The notes under the pieces: generated by a model
What the model saw: only the letters and a program-made list of their open reading frames with translations
Database searches by the model: none
What the model was told of the DNA's origin: nothing
Source of the DNA: Rhipicephalus microplus
Lineage: Eukaryota > Arthropoda > Arachnida > Ixodida > Ixodidae
Direction of reading: 5' to 3'
Length of the DNA stretch: 64,000 bases
Assembly (NCBI RefSeq): GCF_043290135.1
Contig: NC_134701.1
Coordinates: 101,654,702 to 101,718,701 of the forward strand
Shown here: positions 18,547 to 31,730 of the stretch, in pieces
How the letters are laid out: every line of letters begins with the position of its first letter
Position numbering within the stretch: position 1 is the first letter of the stretch
Program-made: the position numbers and the translations under genes

Positions 18547-20944
18547 GTAAGCAGCAATAGACTCAAACCCTTTCACAAAAGACAGTCGTGTGAGAGACCA
18601 ATGGACATAAGAGAAACCACTGGTCTCAAGATCTGAAAGAGTTTTAAATTAGATAAATTGTTAATAAAACAGTACCGAAATGGATGAGTATTCAGTGTTA
18701 AATACATAATTGTTTATAATAATTCTGGTACCTGGTACATGTCGTTAAAGTGTTATGCACACTGCATTTTCTGTTAACTTATCGCTGTTCCGTTGTGTAT
18801 GTCTTCAAAGGTCAGTAAACTTTTTTACACCCCCCAGAGAAGCTCGACAATTCATAGAGAAGACTCTGGCAATCACATTTTTGACATATTGCAACGCCGC
18901 GCAGAGCCTCCATCTCTAAAAACAAGTCCCGCACTTCTTTCCTATGGCTGATCAACCCTCCTTTCACTCGCAGTGATGCAGTCGCCAATCGGCGTCTTGA
19001 CATAGCACGCAGCTCGTCGATTAGTTTAAACCAGTCATTGTGATGGATGATACACCTTTCACCCCTGTGAGGAAGAAGGATGGGAAGGTTGTGCTAAAAT
19101 TTTGAAGCAGCTGAAACTCGTGTCCTGTTTGCTTAATTTAGCATGTTTTTTGCCAAATTTGTGGAGCAGCAAGTTCAATCAGCAAAAGTTCAAGTATGTA
19201 TTTAGGACCTCGGGTTCGTTTACTGGCTCTTCAAGTGAGTTTTTTATACTTCGTTTACGCTGAAGAGCTGGAGATGTGTTTAGAGCAGAAAGTCTAGCTC
19301 TACTTTGATGAATCTGGGTGCTGTACAAAAACATCTTTAAAATGTATTTTGCTCTGTGTTGAGTCGCCAATGTCTTATTTCTGATAGGGATATTGGGTAA
19401 ACTCGTGCAGCACTTCAGAGTAAGCACTCGGTTCTTTTTTTTTAGTTGGCTCAGCTGTTTCTCCTTTCCTGCCTGCACAGTACCAGCCTGAGAGTACCTA
19501 AAATTATTTTTCGGTAGCTCTAAATAAGTGATTTTTAGTGCATGGATGTTTGCTGATGCGAAGTTAAGCTTGCAGAGACAAGCAAGTTGAGGTGAAGCAA
19601 GCAGGGAAAGCACAAATGGCCATACTTGTTTTTGCCACTGTCTAATGTCATGTGTGAATATACACACAATTGGAGTTCGATACCATGTACACAGCTTCTT
19701 GGCAATGCTTCATGAAATACTCGGCTGCCAGCAATTAGACATCAAGAAACTTTAACTGTCAGATATTACAGTGCCACATTGCAGTAAAGGGGTGGAGATT
19801 GGCAAAAGTTTTGAATTGTGTCCTAAAATGTATTTTCGGTTGCGGCGGCCAAGGCCAATAATAGCACCACAGTCATCATTGAGGCTGCTATAAGGTTGCG
19901 GCATGCACCCGAGCGTTTGTGGCCCAAACAACGAAAGCAGCATTCTGCGAATGAGGTCTGTCAAACTGCAGGTGATTTTTCTCTGTAAAGCATGATAAGA
20001 TGCTCAAGGCTCACACATGCCTGTTTTGATTTCATGAAGCGTCGATGCAAAGTTTGCACTTTCTTGTTGAATGATCCCTGAGAGCTGCATTTGTACTGGT
20101 CAGGTGGAGTGGTTTGGCTGTAAGTTTACCTGAACAAGCCAGCAATGCTTCGAACGCGTCCTGTGAACAATAAAGCAAGCAACGGCTTTGCTGAAAGCTT
20201 TTATGCACATGTCGGCAGCGTTTTGGGGTACCGTAAAGTATCATCTTATCTCAGTTACGGCAACAGTACAGTTGGGAACTGCATGCTTATGTATTCTAGA
20301 AGTTGTTCTTTGATCTACAATCTTTGCGTGTGGCTATTCATTGAAACACGGTTTGTGGTGGCCATCAACTCTCTTCATGCAGATCTGGCCAGGCCAAAGC
20401 ATGCTCATATTTATTGTGATTTATATTGCACGTGAAGGTAAAGTTACAGTGTGAGTACACGATAAGACTACACTCGTACAATGACTGTGTATTCACCCTG
20501 AAACTTTATACCGAGAATTATGTGCTAACAAGCCCACCTGAAATTGATGGTAATTCAAGACGGTTGTGTGAAATTCCAGATTCCGAGTGAGAAAAAGGCT
20601 TAAAAGAAGGCAGCAAATGAAGAGAATGGAGTACGACCTTTCTGTGTGCAGTGAGAAGTTCCGCTCAAGCTGAATAGAATGCGGGTATCGCAATTGTTCT
20701 GGACAGTCTTAAAAATGCAGCCTTTGAACCATTCTGAGTGAACATGACATCCCAATGTCTCGTCGAGTTTCGCAACCGACCTGCCTTATCTACGCCTTAG
20801 TATTCTTTTGTATTATTTCGGAAGCCCTCTACAACCTAAATGTCTGCTTTCCCAATAACAAGAAGCTTCACCTTTTTGGAGCCATCTATATATTGGCTAC
20901 CACTAGGACAGTGACATTGTAATTGCATGCTGTGCTTTCCATCT
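18547..20944. other. Region 3' of DUF4806-type exons, nothing assigned
   Basis: A final exon could hide here, for example after CCTTTCACTCGCAG at about 18973. I could not support one. The remaining frames look random. Confidence 0.4.
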
Positions 20945-21424
20945 GCAAACTTTTTAACATTTAATGTTAAATAGTGGTAAGTGTGTTGGTAATCGTGCCA
21001 CACATAGTTCATCTTAAGCCTTTCTGTCTCACTTGAGCTTTTTATTCATTGCCAGCATCATCCCCTATAGTCCTTTACCACCTCTGGGTGCGTGTTAGGA
21101 GGACTGCTGTTTTTTTTTCTTTTTAGTCACGTATACCTTTGTATTTATTTTCTTTCAAAAAGCATACCTTTAGGTGATATAATGTGGTGGAATAACATTT
21201 CGAGGCTGTATTTTTATATTATATCAGTTTTTTCTAAATAAGCAGTGGGGTAGTAAGCAAGGTTATCACATTTACGCCTCTGCTTATATAACTTTGGTAT
21301 TATACCAGTGAAGTCCAAAAAATGCATAGATTGCCATAAGAACAGTGACGTGGTCACTGATGTGGTTTGCAGCTGTATACCTTTAGAATTTTTATCTTCG
21401 TTTTTGAAAAGAAAAAAGTGGTAG
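20945..21424. repeat. Tandem triplication, unit 1 (most diverged)
   Basis: Shares ACATAGTTCATCTTAAGCCTTTCTG and a later block around TTTTAGTCACGTATACCTTTGT with the next two units, at corresponding spacing (~453 bp). Homology is patchy. Confidence 0.5.
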
Positions 21425-21862
21425 GGATGCTGATGTGCTGCAATTCAAGGGCACATATAGTTCATGTTTAGCCTTTTTGTTACACTTCAGAGTTTTTTGT
21501 TGCAAACTTGATAACATTCTAGTCATTTTACTGTTTCTCGTGCTTGCTGGGATGCAGTGACATTTGTCTTCTTTTTTTTGATCATGTGCAAAATTGTATC
21601 ATTTTTTTTGTTCAGCGCAGGTATTAGGTGGTTGTGAGCATAATCATTTCAGCTTATGATTGCATTTTATGTTGTCATGACATTATGGTCACATTTCGGC
21701 TTCTGTTGCGATAGCTGAATTCATGTCTGCGCATCCCAAGCGAGCACTGTCTGCTGTTCCCAAACCACCGCTCTAACAAGAATAAGCACAGTTCCAAGAT
21801 TTTAAGCCTTACTTGTAGTGTTCATATTCTTTTTTCCATACTCTTCTTTGAAACTGGAACAG
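21425..21862. repeat. Tandem triplication, unit 2
   Basis: Aligns with 21863-22330 over its length: ATAGTTCATG, TTTTTTGTTGCAAACTTGAT, CATTTTACTGTTT, CAGCTTATG, GCATTTTATGTTGTCATGAC, CACTGTCTGCTGTT and AAGATTTTAAGCCTTACTTG. The offset is ~438 bp. Confidence 0.8.
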
Positions 21863-22330
21863 GGTTGCTTATGTGCTGCAAGTCAGGGGCATATATAGTT
21901 CATGCTTAGCCTTTTTGTCCCACCTCAGTATTTTTTGTTGCAAACTTGATATCATTCTTATCATTTTACTGTTTTTCGTGCTTGCTGGCATGCAGTGACA
22001 ACTGTCTGCTTTCTTTCCCGTCACGTGCAACATTGTATTATTTTCCGCTCAGCGTAGGTTTTAGGTGGTTGAGAGCATCACCATTTCAGCTTATGTTTGC
22101 ATTTTATGTTGTCATGACATTTTCTAGAGGAAGTGATTGTGTGTGTTGTAGTGCATTCCAAGATGGTCACATATCAGCTTTTTTGCTATAGCTTATATCT
22201 ATATATAGCTATATCCCAAGAGATCACTGTCTGCTGTTGCCAAACCACTGCTCTAACTAGAATGAGTAGAGTTCAAAGATTTTAAGCCTTACTTGTACAG
22301 GGTATGAATGTACTGTCATGTTCATATTCT
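21863..22330. repeat. Tandem triplication, unit 3
   Basis: Third copy, carrying an extra segment (GGAAGTGATTGTGTGTGTTG) after the TGACATT block. No open frame is conserved among the copies. Confidence 0.8.
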
Positions 22331-22971
22331 TTTTTGCAACTCGAACAGCTGCAACGTGATGGCATAGTGATTGCCCACTTGTGCGTGTCAACTGGGTCAT
22401 CACTGCATGACTCATTTATAGTTCTGTAAACATTTAACCTAGAAAAGAAAAATTGTTGAGCAATGACATGTTATTAGTATGCTCATAATGGCTTACCAAC
22501 TGAAATTCTTAATCTTGTTAGCATTTGCTGAATTTGCAACCAAATAAATGTTGTGTGAATATGTTTACCAAGACTTGCTGCCATGGCTCCGTATGTCTGC
22601 ATTTATAGCGGTGGTTTTTACTGAAGCCAATGAAATCTAGCAACCTTTTATTTATTGTTTGAAGGAAAATTCACGAAAGCAGCTAAAATATGATAAGTGA
22701 CATATCTTAATAATTTGATGGAGCAGTGTGAAATTACTTTTTGATCACAAAGGTAGACAGCTCTCATTAACTAGAGTGTACTAAGGTTGTGAAAGACTTG
22801 CAGGATCCTTTTAAATTACACAAGATATATCTAATCCTGCCCTACTTGTTTTAAGTCATTTAAGCAGTATGTTGATGCTGTCAAGAACCACGAATTTCAG
22901 ATATGCATCAGGATTGGCAGGACTACGTAAACAAACTTGTAATCTGATTATGTTCATGTTGATCATGTTGT
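22331..22971. other. A+T-rich spacer
   Basis: Contains an AATAAA at about 22541 with no supported gene ahead of it. Direct TGATCATGTTG-type words near 22950-22990 form the target site of the next LINE fragment. Confidence 0.4.
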
Positions 22972-22989
22972 AATCTGATCATATTGTAA

Positions 22990-23611
22990 TCTGCGTTTTA
23001 TTTACTCAAAGTATGGTCGTGGTACATCAGTTACGGAACTAATGCGAGATAACGAAATCCAGACGCTACAATCGCGGCGCCAGCTTCTCCGTCTAAAATT
23101 CTTGGACTCACTAATTAACAATAAACTTGGGCTAGACCCATCACATTACGTTACCCCAGTTTCGACCAGGCAAACTCGTCATTCTCATGTCCGATCCTTA
23201 ACTCCGTATTTTGCGTGGACAGATTTTTAAGTTTTCCTTTTTTCCGAGAACTGTAACAGAATGGAATAACTTGCCTTCTGATTTCCTCCAAACCTTCGAT
23301 CTTGATGAACCCAATGTTTAATTCTGTGAATCTTAACCCCCCCCCCACTCCCAATATTGCTTGATTTTTTTTTATGTTTCTCTTCTACTCGCTCTTCTCC
23401 TACACAGATGTATTTTAGTCAAGCTGTGTTACTCATATACTGATCGCGTGCTTTCTTTGTTATGATGTTTTTCTTCTACTCGCTCTCCTCTTACACAGAT
23501 GTATTTTAGTGAAGCTGTGTCACTCATGTACTGATATTGTGTTTGTGTTTTTGCCCCTCCTGCTTGGGCCTTTTTGGCCTGCAGTATTTCACAAATATTA
23601 ATAATAATAAT
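22990..23611 (+). pseudogene. 5'-truncated CR1/Jockey-like LINE end
   Basis: Reads TSVTELMRDNEIQTLQSRR, then LLRLKFLDSLINNKLGL, the last part of the RT ORF. Compare TSMKSTLNLPDLSLRRTLSR in the full LINE at 14.7 kb. The frame continues to WTDF and a stop, and the next residues (RMEXL) are degraded. The 3' UTR ends in AATAATAATAAT (to ~23611). TAATCTGATCAT.TTGT occurs before (about 22972) and after (about 23609) and is the probable target duplication, one mismatch. Confidence 0.75.
23378..23560 (+). repeat. 91-bp direct repeat in LINE 3' UTR
   Basis: TCTTCTACTCGCTC, ACACAGATGTATTTTAGT and AAGCTGTGT.ACTCAT occur twice with a 91-bp offset (23384 and 23475), with a few mismatches. Confidence 0.8.
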
Positions 23612-23629
23612 AATCTGATCATGTTGTCT

Positions 23630-26159
23630 TCTGATCACAATCGTGCTTTTAGTTCGGGGTTGAGAGATCTTCAAATGCAAACTTTTAAAACAGGTAGTTT
23701 AACTGCTTTCGCTTAGTTAGACGCTGCCCAAGATGCACGTTGTTCATACTCAAGAATGCGATTTTTTTATAATTTACTAAAAATTCAAAAATACATTGCT
23801 TGGTTCCCTACTGTTCTGAGACACTCTTGCATATTTAACTAGTTGGCCGTAAGCTACGAGAACTTATTGCCTTCTATTTCGAATTCATTCGTTTTTATTT
23901 CAAATTTGTCAACTTTGCACTTGCACTGCCTTTAGTGCGAGGTGCGGGTCCGATAGACAGGGAAAGTAGTGTCGTGTATTTTTTTTGGTGATTGTTAAAT
24001 ACAATCAAGAGTTATGGTCATAGCAAGGTCACCTTTTGGTTGGATACTCAGGTGCTAACAATGGGGTCACGGGTGGAAAACTGTCCGTAGAGACCTGATT
24101 TCGATCATTGGCAAATACTCGTGGTCATGTACTGAGATGTACGTGCAGTTTGACTAACACCTGATCATGACAATTTATTAAAGACCCGACAGCCCATATT
24201 ATGCGTGCAACTGTTTAGCGAATATTGGTAATTAAAAATTAGTAGATAAACATGTGTTTTCAAGCAGCATGAGGTGACTGACAATCCGAAGTGACAAAAC
24301 AGGCATAAAAACGCCTCAAAGCCCCACTTCGCTCTAATCCTATGTTCTTACGCAGATGTTTTTGTGAGCTTAGCAACACCATCTAGCACTTTCTTGTAAA
24401 GGCGACTACTGCTTAATTTATTTTAACGTTGTTTTAACAGTTTTTTTGAACAAATCAGATATATAATGTTGTTTTGAAAGTATTTACAAACTTTGTTGCG
24501 TCAGAAGGGTTCAGTTGCCTGAACATACCGGCATGATTGTCTAGGCGCTTCTGCGCACTGGTGAAAACTCGCAAATATGATCGAGATTTACTAGAACATT
24601 CCTACGACAGTATGACGTTTATAACAGTAACCTCAACACGTTTTGGCAACTCTGTTATTTATTGAACAATTAGTAGCTTCACTGGAGTATTAGCCTAAAC
24701 GTGCTTCAGAGTGCGGATCTTGAACTTTACCTACTCCCATACTAGAGACAGATATTTTCAGGAGCAAGATCAATTTTAATTATTTGTGACAATTTACAAC
24801 AAAAACCTTGCTTTTGTATCTAAATAATTTATTTGAACTCCAGTTTATTTTCCCCTGCTCGCTGTAGAAATCAATTGACTTGGTAAGTGACGTATCCGTT
24901 AGCTCTTCTGAGGAAATTTCAGCCTGCATTGTTTTCGTTCGGAATGTATAAATATTTACTCAATTACGCGGAAGGCTTATTTGGCTCGCGTTTCGAAGTA
25001 TTTTAGGTTTATTTTTCATTTCTTTGACACTAAGTGCCCCTCACAATATAACGATATTATAATAGGTACTGTGGAGTCTGTTTCCACTTGTCGCGGAAAC
25101 ACTCAGCGAAAGACTTTATTTGCTACATACCAACAGTACTCATTTGGTACCCATGCACCTGTTCTTTGAAATAAAATATGTAAGCGAAATTTACCAACCG
25201 CTTCAGCAGGGCACATCGGCAGGTGTGTTCGCTGAAACAAACTATTAGAGTCCTGTCTTTGCTGCTAATGTGTTTAAATCTTTCTTTACCATGCCCATTC
25301 AAATCGACCAACGGTGACCGAAGCTTTGAATCGTCGATTTGGTTTTTTTGAAGTAATTTCTGATCAATCCAGCACTTTCTAGTTGTAAGTTCAGCCACTT
25401 AACATGAAGAATCAAGTTTAGTTTGCTCGTTTTGATAAAACAGTGGTTTTTGACAGACCTTTGCGCAAACAATTGTGTGTGCGTTGTTGACAAAATGTGC
25501 ATTGCTAGCTAACTCAACAGAATGGCGTGCCACTCGTGCTTATGCTTCCGTAACATCAAAGTTATGTAATCAAAATAACTTTTGTTAGTCAAATACACAG
25601 CTAGGGTGGCAGCTTCACAATCTGACAGCATTGGGCAGAAATAATGGCCATTATTTCATGTCAGCTGTCGAGTAGAAAGCTGCTGTTAGGATTCAGAAAA
25701 AATATATTCAACAAAAAGAATTCTGAAGGTCTGCAGCATGTGTAGAGTGTGGCGGTGGCCTTCTCAGTCTGTTTACAACTTATTTGGCTTTGCTTTCATT
25801 GTTATATCAAACAAAGGACCACATTTAGTGCCACTAGTTGACCCTTAGGTGTAGTCGTCAGGCCCGCATTAGTCCGTACCTGTGCCGCAAAAACACATAC
25901 ACCGCTCAAAGCTATCTTGCAAACACACTTCATGTGAATGAGAATGAGTTTGGAGTAGGAAGACCACTGTACCTCAGCTTCAATTTTTATGGCGACGATG
26001 TTTTGCGTCAGCCAGAGGTATCCGCAGCTCAGGGCTTTGTTTGGTTTGCAGCCTCATATTGCCTCCTTTGCCGCAACGACGCTGCTGCTGAACTTTGCGC
26101 ACAACCTTTTAACTACTCTGGTTACGTGCGAGGTCCTCACGTCACTGGGGTGTGGTGTG
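23630..26159. other. Gene-free A+T-rich region
   Basis: No coding, RNA or repeat feature is supported. Frames at 25838-26176 and 25989-26336 overlap each other in different registers and run into a known repeat at 26.2 kb, so I do not call them genes. Confidence 0.4.
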
Positions 26160-26204
26160 CATGGATGGACAGATGAAGCCACAGACAGGTGGACGCACGC
26201 ACCA

Positions 26205-26275
26205 AAGCACGGAGAGATGCTTTGCTCCAGTCATCGTCATTCACTCCGCAATTATGCTGTAATCTTTTTATTATT
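26205..26275 (+). repeat. MITE-family segment (GCTCC...TCATTCACTCCG...ATGCTG)
   Basis: GATGCTTTGCTCCAGTCATC, then TTCACTCCGCAATTATGCTG, aligns with 49489-49560 (same strand) and with the reverse complement of both units at 51.9-52.2 kb. It is a dispersed family member, probably an isolated element end. Confidence 0.65.
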
Positions 26276-27005
26276 ATGCCGTGCAAAAGGCAACGTTCAA
26301 TGCTGCGATAAATATATCCAGACTTCGCCCTATTAGGAGTGAAGTGGCTCACTGAAAGAGGTGACGCTAGAAGAAGAATAGTTAAGTACATCGCACCTCA
26401 AGTTTATAAAGGGTTTATTCATATCAGAAGCGTCCATCTATAGTGGGACACCTGCAGCTTCCTATTGCAGAAAAAAAACTAGAATGTACTGAGAAAAGTG
26501 TACGAGTTGATTTGTGTCTCCCGAAAAAACAAGCAATGTTTCACCACATGGGACGAGCTATGAAGCAGCACTTCGGTTGAAATTTTCTTTCTCTATAAGA
26601 GTAGAAGCATTTTGTACTAATTTTATTGTTTTATACGGTTCTCGGGTCATTTATTTTCAAAATGTATGTATGTAATTTTTTGTTTTGAATATTTTTGCAG
26701 ATATTAAGTTTTATTGCCCTGTTTACCAGCTGAAAACTAAACATTTTCCGTTTTTGACGCATATCTTCAACCGAGATATTTTTGTTACCTGAAAGCTGAT
26801 CTTTTCTGTCAATAGCCTGTCATTGTTTATATTTTGCCATGCAGCAACGTGTGCTTGAATACTTTGAAAACTGGCAAAAACTATTTTCTCAAGACATAAG
26901 AAAAATAGCCATTTTAGCGCAGTAAGGAAAAAATTACGCTTTGTGGGCGTAAAATAAAAAATACCTTTGGGGGAACGCAGCTGTACCCTACTGTGATATA
27001 TATCC
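26276..27005. other. Spacer, nothing recognised
   Basis: A+T-rich, no supported feature. Confidence 0.4.
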
Positions 27006-27079
27006 CAGAGGCAACCATAAAAAGAATATATTGGTTGCCTCTGCGACATATATCACAGAGGCAACCAATATATTCTTTT
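27006..27079. repeat. Perfect 24-bp hairpin with flanking direct repeat
   Basis: Left arm 27020-27043 (ending TTGGTTGCCTCTG) is the exact reverse complement of right arm 27056-27079 (starting CAGAGGCAACCAA), with a 12-bp loop. A second CAGAGGCAACCA precedes the left arm at 27006. It would fold into a strong stem if transcribed. No gene context. Confidence 0.85.
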
Positions 27080-29701
27080 CATCAAACATAAGACCAGCAA
27101 AACTCTAGTATAATGCAAAAACACTAAGCTGATAACACATTAGTAATGCATGGCACATGCAAATATCATCGGGGCAACTCTGGTGTATGAACTGCATTAA
27201 TAGTTAATTCAAATAGAAATGAATGATGTAAAGGAAAACAACACAATAAACTATTAATGAGATGTGGGCTATGTACGTGCTCACAAACACCACCGACCAA
27301 TGGAAGAAGGACCTCGTTTTTCAATGGAAGCATCGGTCTGCAACCCTGACTCTTGTTTTTGGACGTTAAGCTGTAATTGAGTGCCGGTAGATTAGTGTTA
27401 CAGCGAATGGGCGTGCCGCAGATTGTCAGGTGCGAGCTTTGAAACGCTGCGTCTTTTGATACTCGCGCTGTTTTCACTTTCGAAAGCATTGACATTACTA
27501 CAGAGCCAAGAAGCTTGCTGATCGTTGTTGCGCATTTAGAACTTTTCTAAACTGAGCGTATAATGTAAGTACAATGCTTGTCTGTAAACATTATATATGA
27601 TGCGACAAACACTCGAATTTTCTTAAGACAAAGAAAGATTATACGTTCACTGCACATATAAGCGTACATTTGTTCTGTTTAATCGAATCTTTAGTTTACA
27701 ATGAGACACTGTTTATCCCGAGAAGGCTTTTGGTTGCAATAATAATAATAATAATAATAATAGTAATAATAAGTACGCTTCTACTCGCCATCGCGCACGC
27801 CATCACGCTGTCTGACGAATTCCCTTAACTGAATGCTTCTTTGAAGCTTCTGGTCTTGGTGACCAACACTAAAAAAATCTGAGAAGGTATTGCAAGAGCA
27901 CAGATACTGTGTTGCTCTCCCCAGAGTTCTTCAACTCCGTTGGGAGCAGGGCACAGTTTGCCGCGGAACGTACTCTTTCGTTGAATGCAGAGTAAAAGAG
28001 ACTGCGAACTCTCTGCTACTCAAGTGGAGTTGCCAATCTACGCAACACTTGTGCCGATGAGGTGTGAATGGGATTTGGCACTCCGTCAGCAAGGATGGAG
28101 TACAATATAGCGCTTGCGTGTTACCACCGACGTGGCAAAACAGTTTAACTGTCTCATAACCATACGCATCTGAGCGTAGTTGCCCCACATGTAAGTTTAA
28201 TTCGTCAAGTAATAGGATAACTTTCAGTGATAACTAAAGCATGTTTGTGTGATCGTGAACGTTTGTAGTACCCAAAGGGCCACTATCAACAACTTCGAAG
28301 CAAGAAGCAGCGACAACATCTAAAGCATCGCCAAAAGTTAGTCTACCACATAAACAAATTGCAACTAGATAAGAAAAATCTCTTCAGATATTGTGAAAAA
28401 CGGTAAAAAAAGCTTCTACAGCGTGTTTCGAATTCATCTCCTAAGTATGACGAGGCGGGTACTTTACCACATCGCCACGTTGTGCAACGCTCACTGCCTT
28501 GTAAAAAAACTAGTTGAAATAAAACACGCCGTTCCGCCTCTTGAGTCGTAGTTTTAACACACACGCGATTTTTGTTTCTAACTAAACCTTGCGTCTTTAT
28601 GATATGAGAACTACTGGCGTCCAGGCATTATGCCACTAATGCTAAGACGTCAAGTTTTTTCAGAGTTGACAACATAGAAAAGAAAACATACAAAAATTAC
28701 CGAGAAACTGGGGCAGATGATTTACTGCCGAGTGCAATAGCCGTTACTTGCTTGTTCTGCTGGTTGACGTGTGCCCAAGTTTTATATCGACCGTTATGTA
28801 CGATAAGCACGCGCGTAGTTGATTGAATTAGGTGTATTTTTGTTGCGAAAGCGACGATATGCTATAGTGCAGCGGCCGTGTTAGAGTGAACTCATTTGCA
28901 TCTGTAAAACGATAGCTGGAACTACTTAGCTGATAGCTAAAAACCAAATTGCATGCGCATAGAAGTGTGCCATCGTGTTACTTTATGAAAGCACACCGAA
29001 CGAGAAGCCTGTGTTTCCACGTAAGAGCCAGCGAAGTGCCGACGAGTGCGCACGGCGGCTGTCGGTGGCAGCCCGTGTGCGCTGCGCCGCAGGCTGAAAG
29101 GGTGTCGCATCGATGCTCATCGCTCTTTGTGCGTGCACCAAGCGCATAAAACAATGATTCATTCAAGTTACCGATAGCAAGGCTCTACTAGACAGTCATT
29201 CTCCGCCTTCGGCGTAGCATAATTTTAAAACCAGAAGCGCCGATGGCATGTATGATTAACTATAGCCGGTAAGCTAGGCCTACATTCGCTGGGAGCTGTA
29301 CAAGTCACATTTACTTTGACCGATCTCGGTGCATGTGGCTAGCGAAGGATGACGTTTGAGCAATTCGCAAGCCTCTCATTGTTGTATTAAAATACAGACG
29401 AGGTAAGCAAGACTATATGCAGTGCGAAAAACGCGTTGGAGTTTTGGTTTTGCCGAGCTGCGTTGTTTTTCTGGTGCACTAGTAAAAACAGCGGCCTCGC
29501 AAGTCGGAGCGGACGCCAGATCGTAACGCTCGTATAATATTTTTCGGCCAGCACTGCTGACAGATCGTCCCAAGTGTCTTTGCAAGGACCTGAGTACATT
29601 TCTCAAGTTAAGCACAACTGAATACACTGCATTGAGCTGATATAATAGAATACCAGCTCATAATTGGAATTCAATATTTATTATGGCGTTGTAACTAATG
29701 T
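27080..29701. other. Mixed spacer, no supported gene
   Basis: Includes an AAT microsatellite at 27738-27772 and a locally GC-richer stretch at about 28.85-29.20 kb with frames on both strands (28949-29149). I cannot tie the latter to any protein. Nothing else is recognised. Confidence 0.4.
27738..27772. repeat. AAT trinucleotide microsatellite
   Basis: About 11 AAT units with one interruption (AATAGTAAT). Confidence 0.9.
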
Positions 29702-30272
29702 AGCTTTAAATGCGAAGCATTTCTTTGCGAACTTCGGTAACTTTGAGCATATCCATCTATCTATGTATCTATCTAGCCGCCTATGACTTTTAGCTCTACT
29801 GGCCGTTTGGATAATGATATCAATACCAAACTTGGTATGGTATAACAAGACTGTATGAAGAATAAACATCACTAGTCATAACATGAAAAGCATGATATGT
29901 ATGTCCTGAACGTCATGACACACATGTCATGGTCCTGCAGCTTTTTCGGTGGTTTTGTTCACATGGCACGTTGCAAAACTGCTATAGTATGACATGATTG
30001 CATGGCAAACATAAGCGACAGACCCTAACATGAAAATCATGACATGCGTGCCATGTAACAACATGAGTACATGTCACGCTCAAGATGCACTCGTGACTGT
30101 TTTGCTAGCGTCACAAGTACCAAATTTAGAATTACAGTACGTGAATAGATGACGAAGGAGTGTGACTGCTGCAAACATGATAGTCATCAGTTGCGTGTCA
30201 TGTAACAACATGACTACATGCCACGCTCATGATGCGCCAGCGGCCGTTTTGCTAGCTTCACTTATAGCGAAT

Positions 30273-31730
30273 TTGGTATTCGACCGCGTCCCGCACCTTA
30301 AACTACTACTTATGCTTAATCACTTGTTAGGCGATAGCCCCATCTTCCAATGGACAACTAATTACTTAACTGACCATCACCAATACGTACAGCATGTCAT
30401 ACACACTTTTGACCTAGCTCTGGTGTTGTCAGGAGTCCCGCAAGGGTCTGTACTAGCTCCAGTGTTGTTCATAGTATCTATAAATGACATAACTAACTAC
30501 GCTGACGTTAAACTCAGACTCTTTGCAGACGACTGTATGCTCTACAATGAAATACGTCATCACGATGATCAGGTGAAGTTGAGTACTTCAATAAACAAAA
30601 TGGCGCAGTGGTGCGCTGATTGGCAATTGACTATAAACATTGACAAAACAGTATTTATGTCCATTACCAACAAGGTGTCTAAGTTTGATTTTCAATACCA
30701 TTTTAATAAAATGCCACTACGAGGGGTTAACCAGTACAAATAGCTTGGTATCACAATTTAATCCGATCTTAGTTGGACAGAGCACGTGCGTCAAGTGTCC
30801 AAAAAAGCGATGAGCAAGTTATTTTTTAATAAAAGGGCCCTGTCATTCGCCATACATGAAACGAAGCTTCTTGCTTACGTCACATTTGTCCACCCAGTCT
30901 TGGAATATGCTAATATTGCGTGGTTCCCTCACACTGTGAATAGTATCGCTATACTTGAAAGGGTTCAGCGGCAAGCAGTGCGCTTTATTTTCAACAGATA
31001 CGGGCGCAACGACTCACCTACTGCTCTACTACATCATGCTGGTCTAGCCACCCTTGACAGCCGTGCAAAGGTTTTCCGGCTCAAATTTCTTTATCTACTT
31101 TTACACAGATCATTCCGCATAAACCTAGATCTTTACTTGAGCTTTCGATATACCAGACCGACGAGGTGAAGCCATGCATGGGAACTCGATGAATACTCAT
31201 TTAGTAATAATACTTTTTCCTATTCGTTCTTCCCGCGCGTAATTCGAGAATGGAACACACTGAATCCAGTCATTACACACCAGCCAACATTAGAGCACTT
31301 TATGAAACTTATTTAAGGCACTGATCTATTCTAACCTAGTTAGCGTGTACAGTGATCACCATTTTTTCTTCTCGCAGTCCTTCCTGTTTCCAGTTGTCAT
31401 ACTAAAACACTTGTCTGGATATATGTATTGTTTAATAAGGTTCCTTGATAAAAATACTTGATTTGTGTTTTCTTCTTTCTGTGCTTCGTTTTTTCTCGAC
31501 TCCTGTTTTTTGTTGGTGTAGCATTAGTGTACTTCGTACTTGGTTATCGTTCAAACAACTATGTATGATTTTTCTATGCCATAATGGTGTGTTCAGCGAT
31601 TATGTGTTGTTTATTATTCTGCTTTTTCTTGATGCAAACGTCTAAAGTTCTGACAGTGATGCTCACCCCTGCAATAATCCCCATAGAGGGATTGACAGTA
31701 TTCTGTAAATAAATAAATAAAAAATAAAAG
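30273..31730 (+). pseudogene. 5'-truncated CR1/Jockey-like LINE in the 147-bp array
   Basis: Starts in RT motif A, reading FDRVPHLKLLLMLNHLLGD (catalytic Asp in FDRV). It continues VLSGVPQGSVLAPVLFIVSI, RLFADDCMLY (catalytic FADD) and WCADWQLTINIDKT. A TAG at 30741 falls inside the expected YK.LG motif and another TAA follows at about 30760. The frame resumes HVRQVSKKAMSKLFFNKRAL to LSFRYTRPTR and a stop near 31167, then degraded C-terminal codons. The 3' tail is TAAATAAATAAAAAATAAAA near 31710-31730, where the unit text (CGTGAATGGATGACGAAGG) resumes. Confidence 0.85.

Noticed and set aside
18973..19030. Possible final DUF4806 exon after CCTTTCACTCGCAG
   Set aside because: The residues after the acceptor match the expected C-terminus too weakly to support a call.
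25838..26336. Two overlapping plus-strand frames
   Set aside because: They occupy different registers, and their ends run into a dispersed MITE segment. No family resemblance.
28949..29166. GC-richer frames on both strands
   Set aside because: Mirror frames in a CpG-rich stretch with no splice or domain support.
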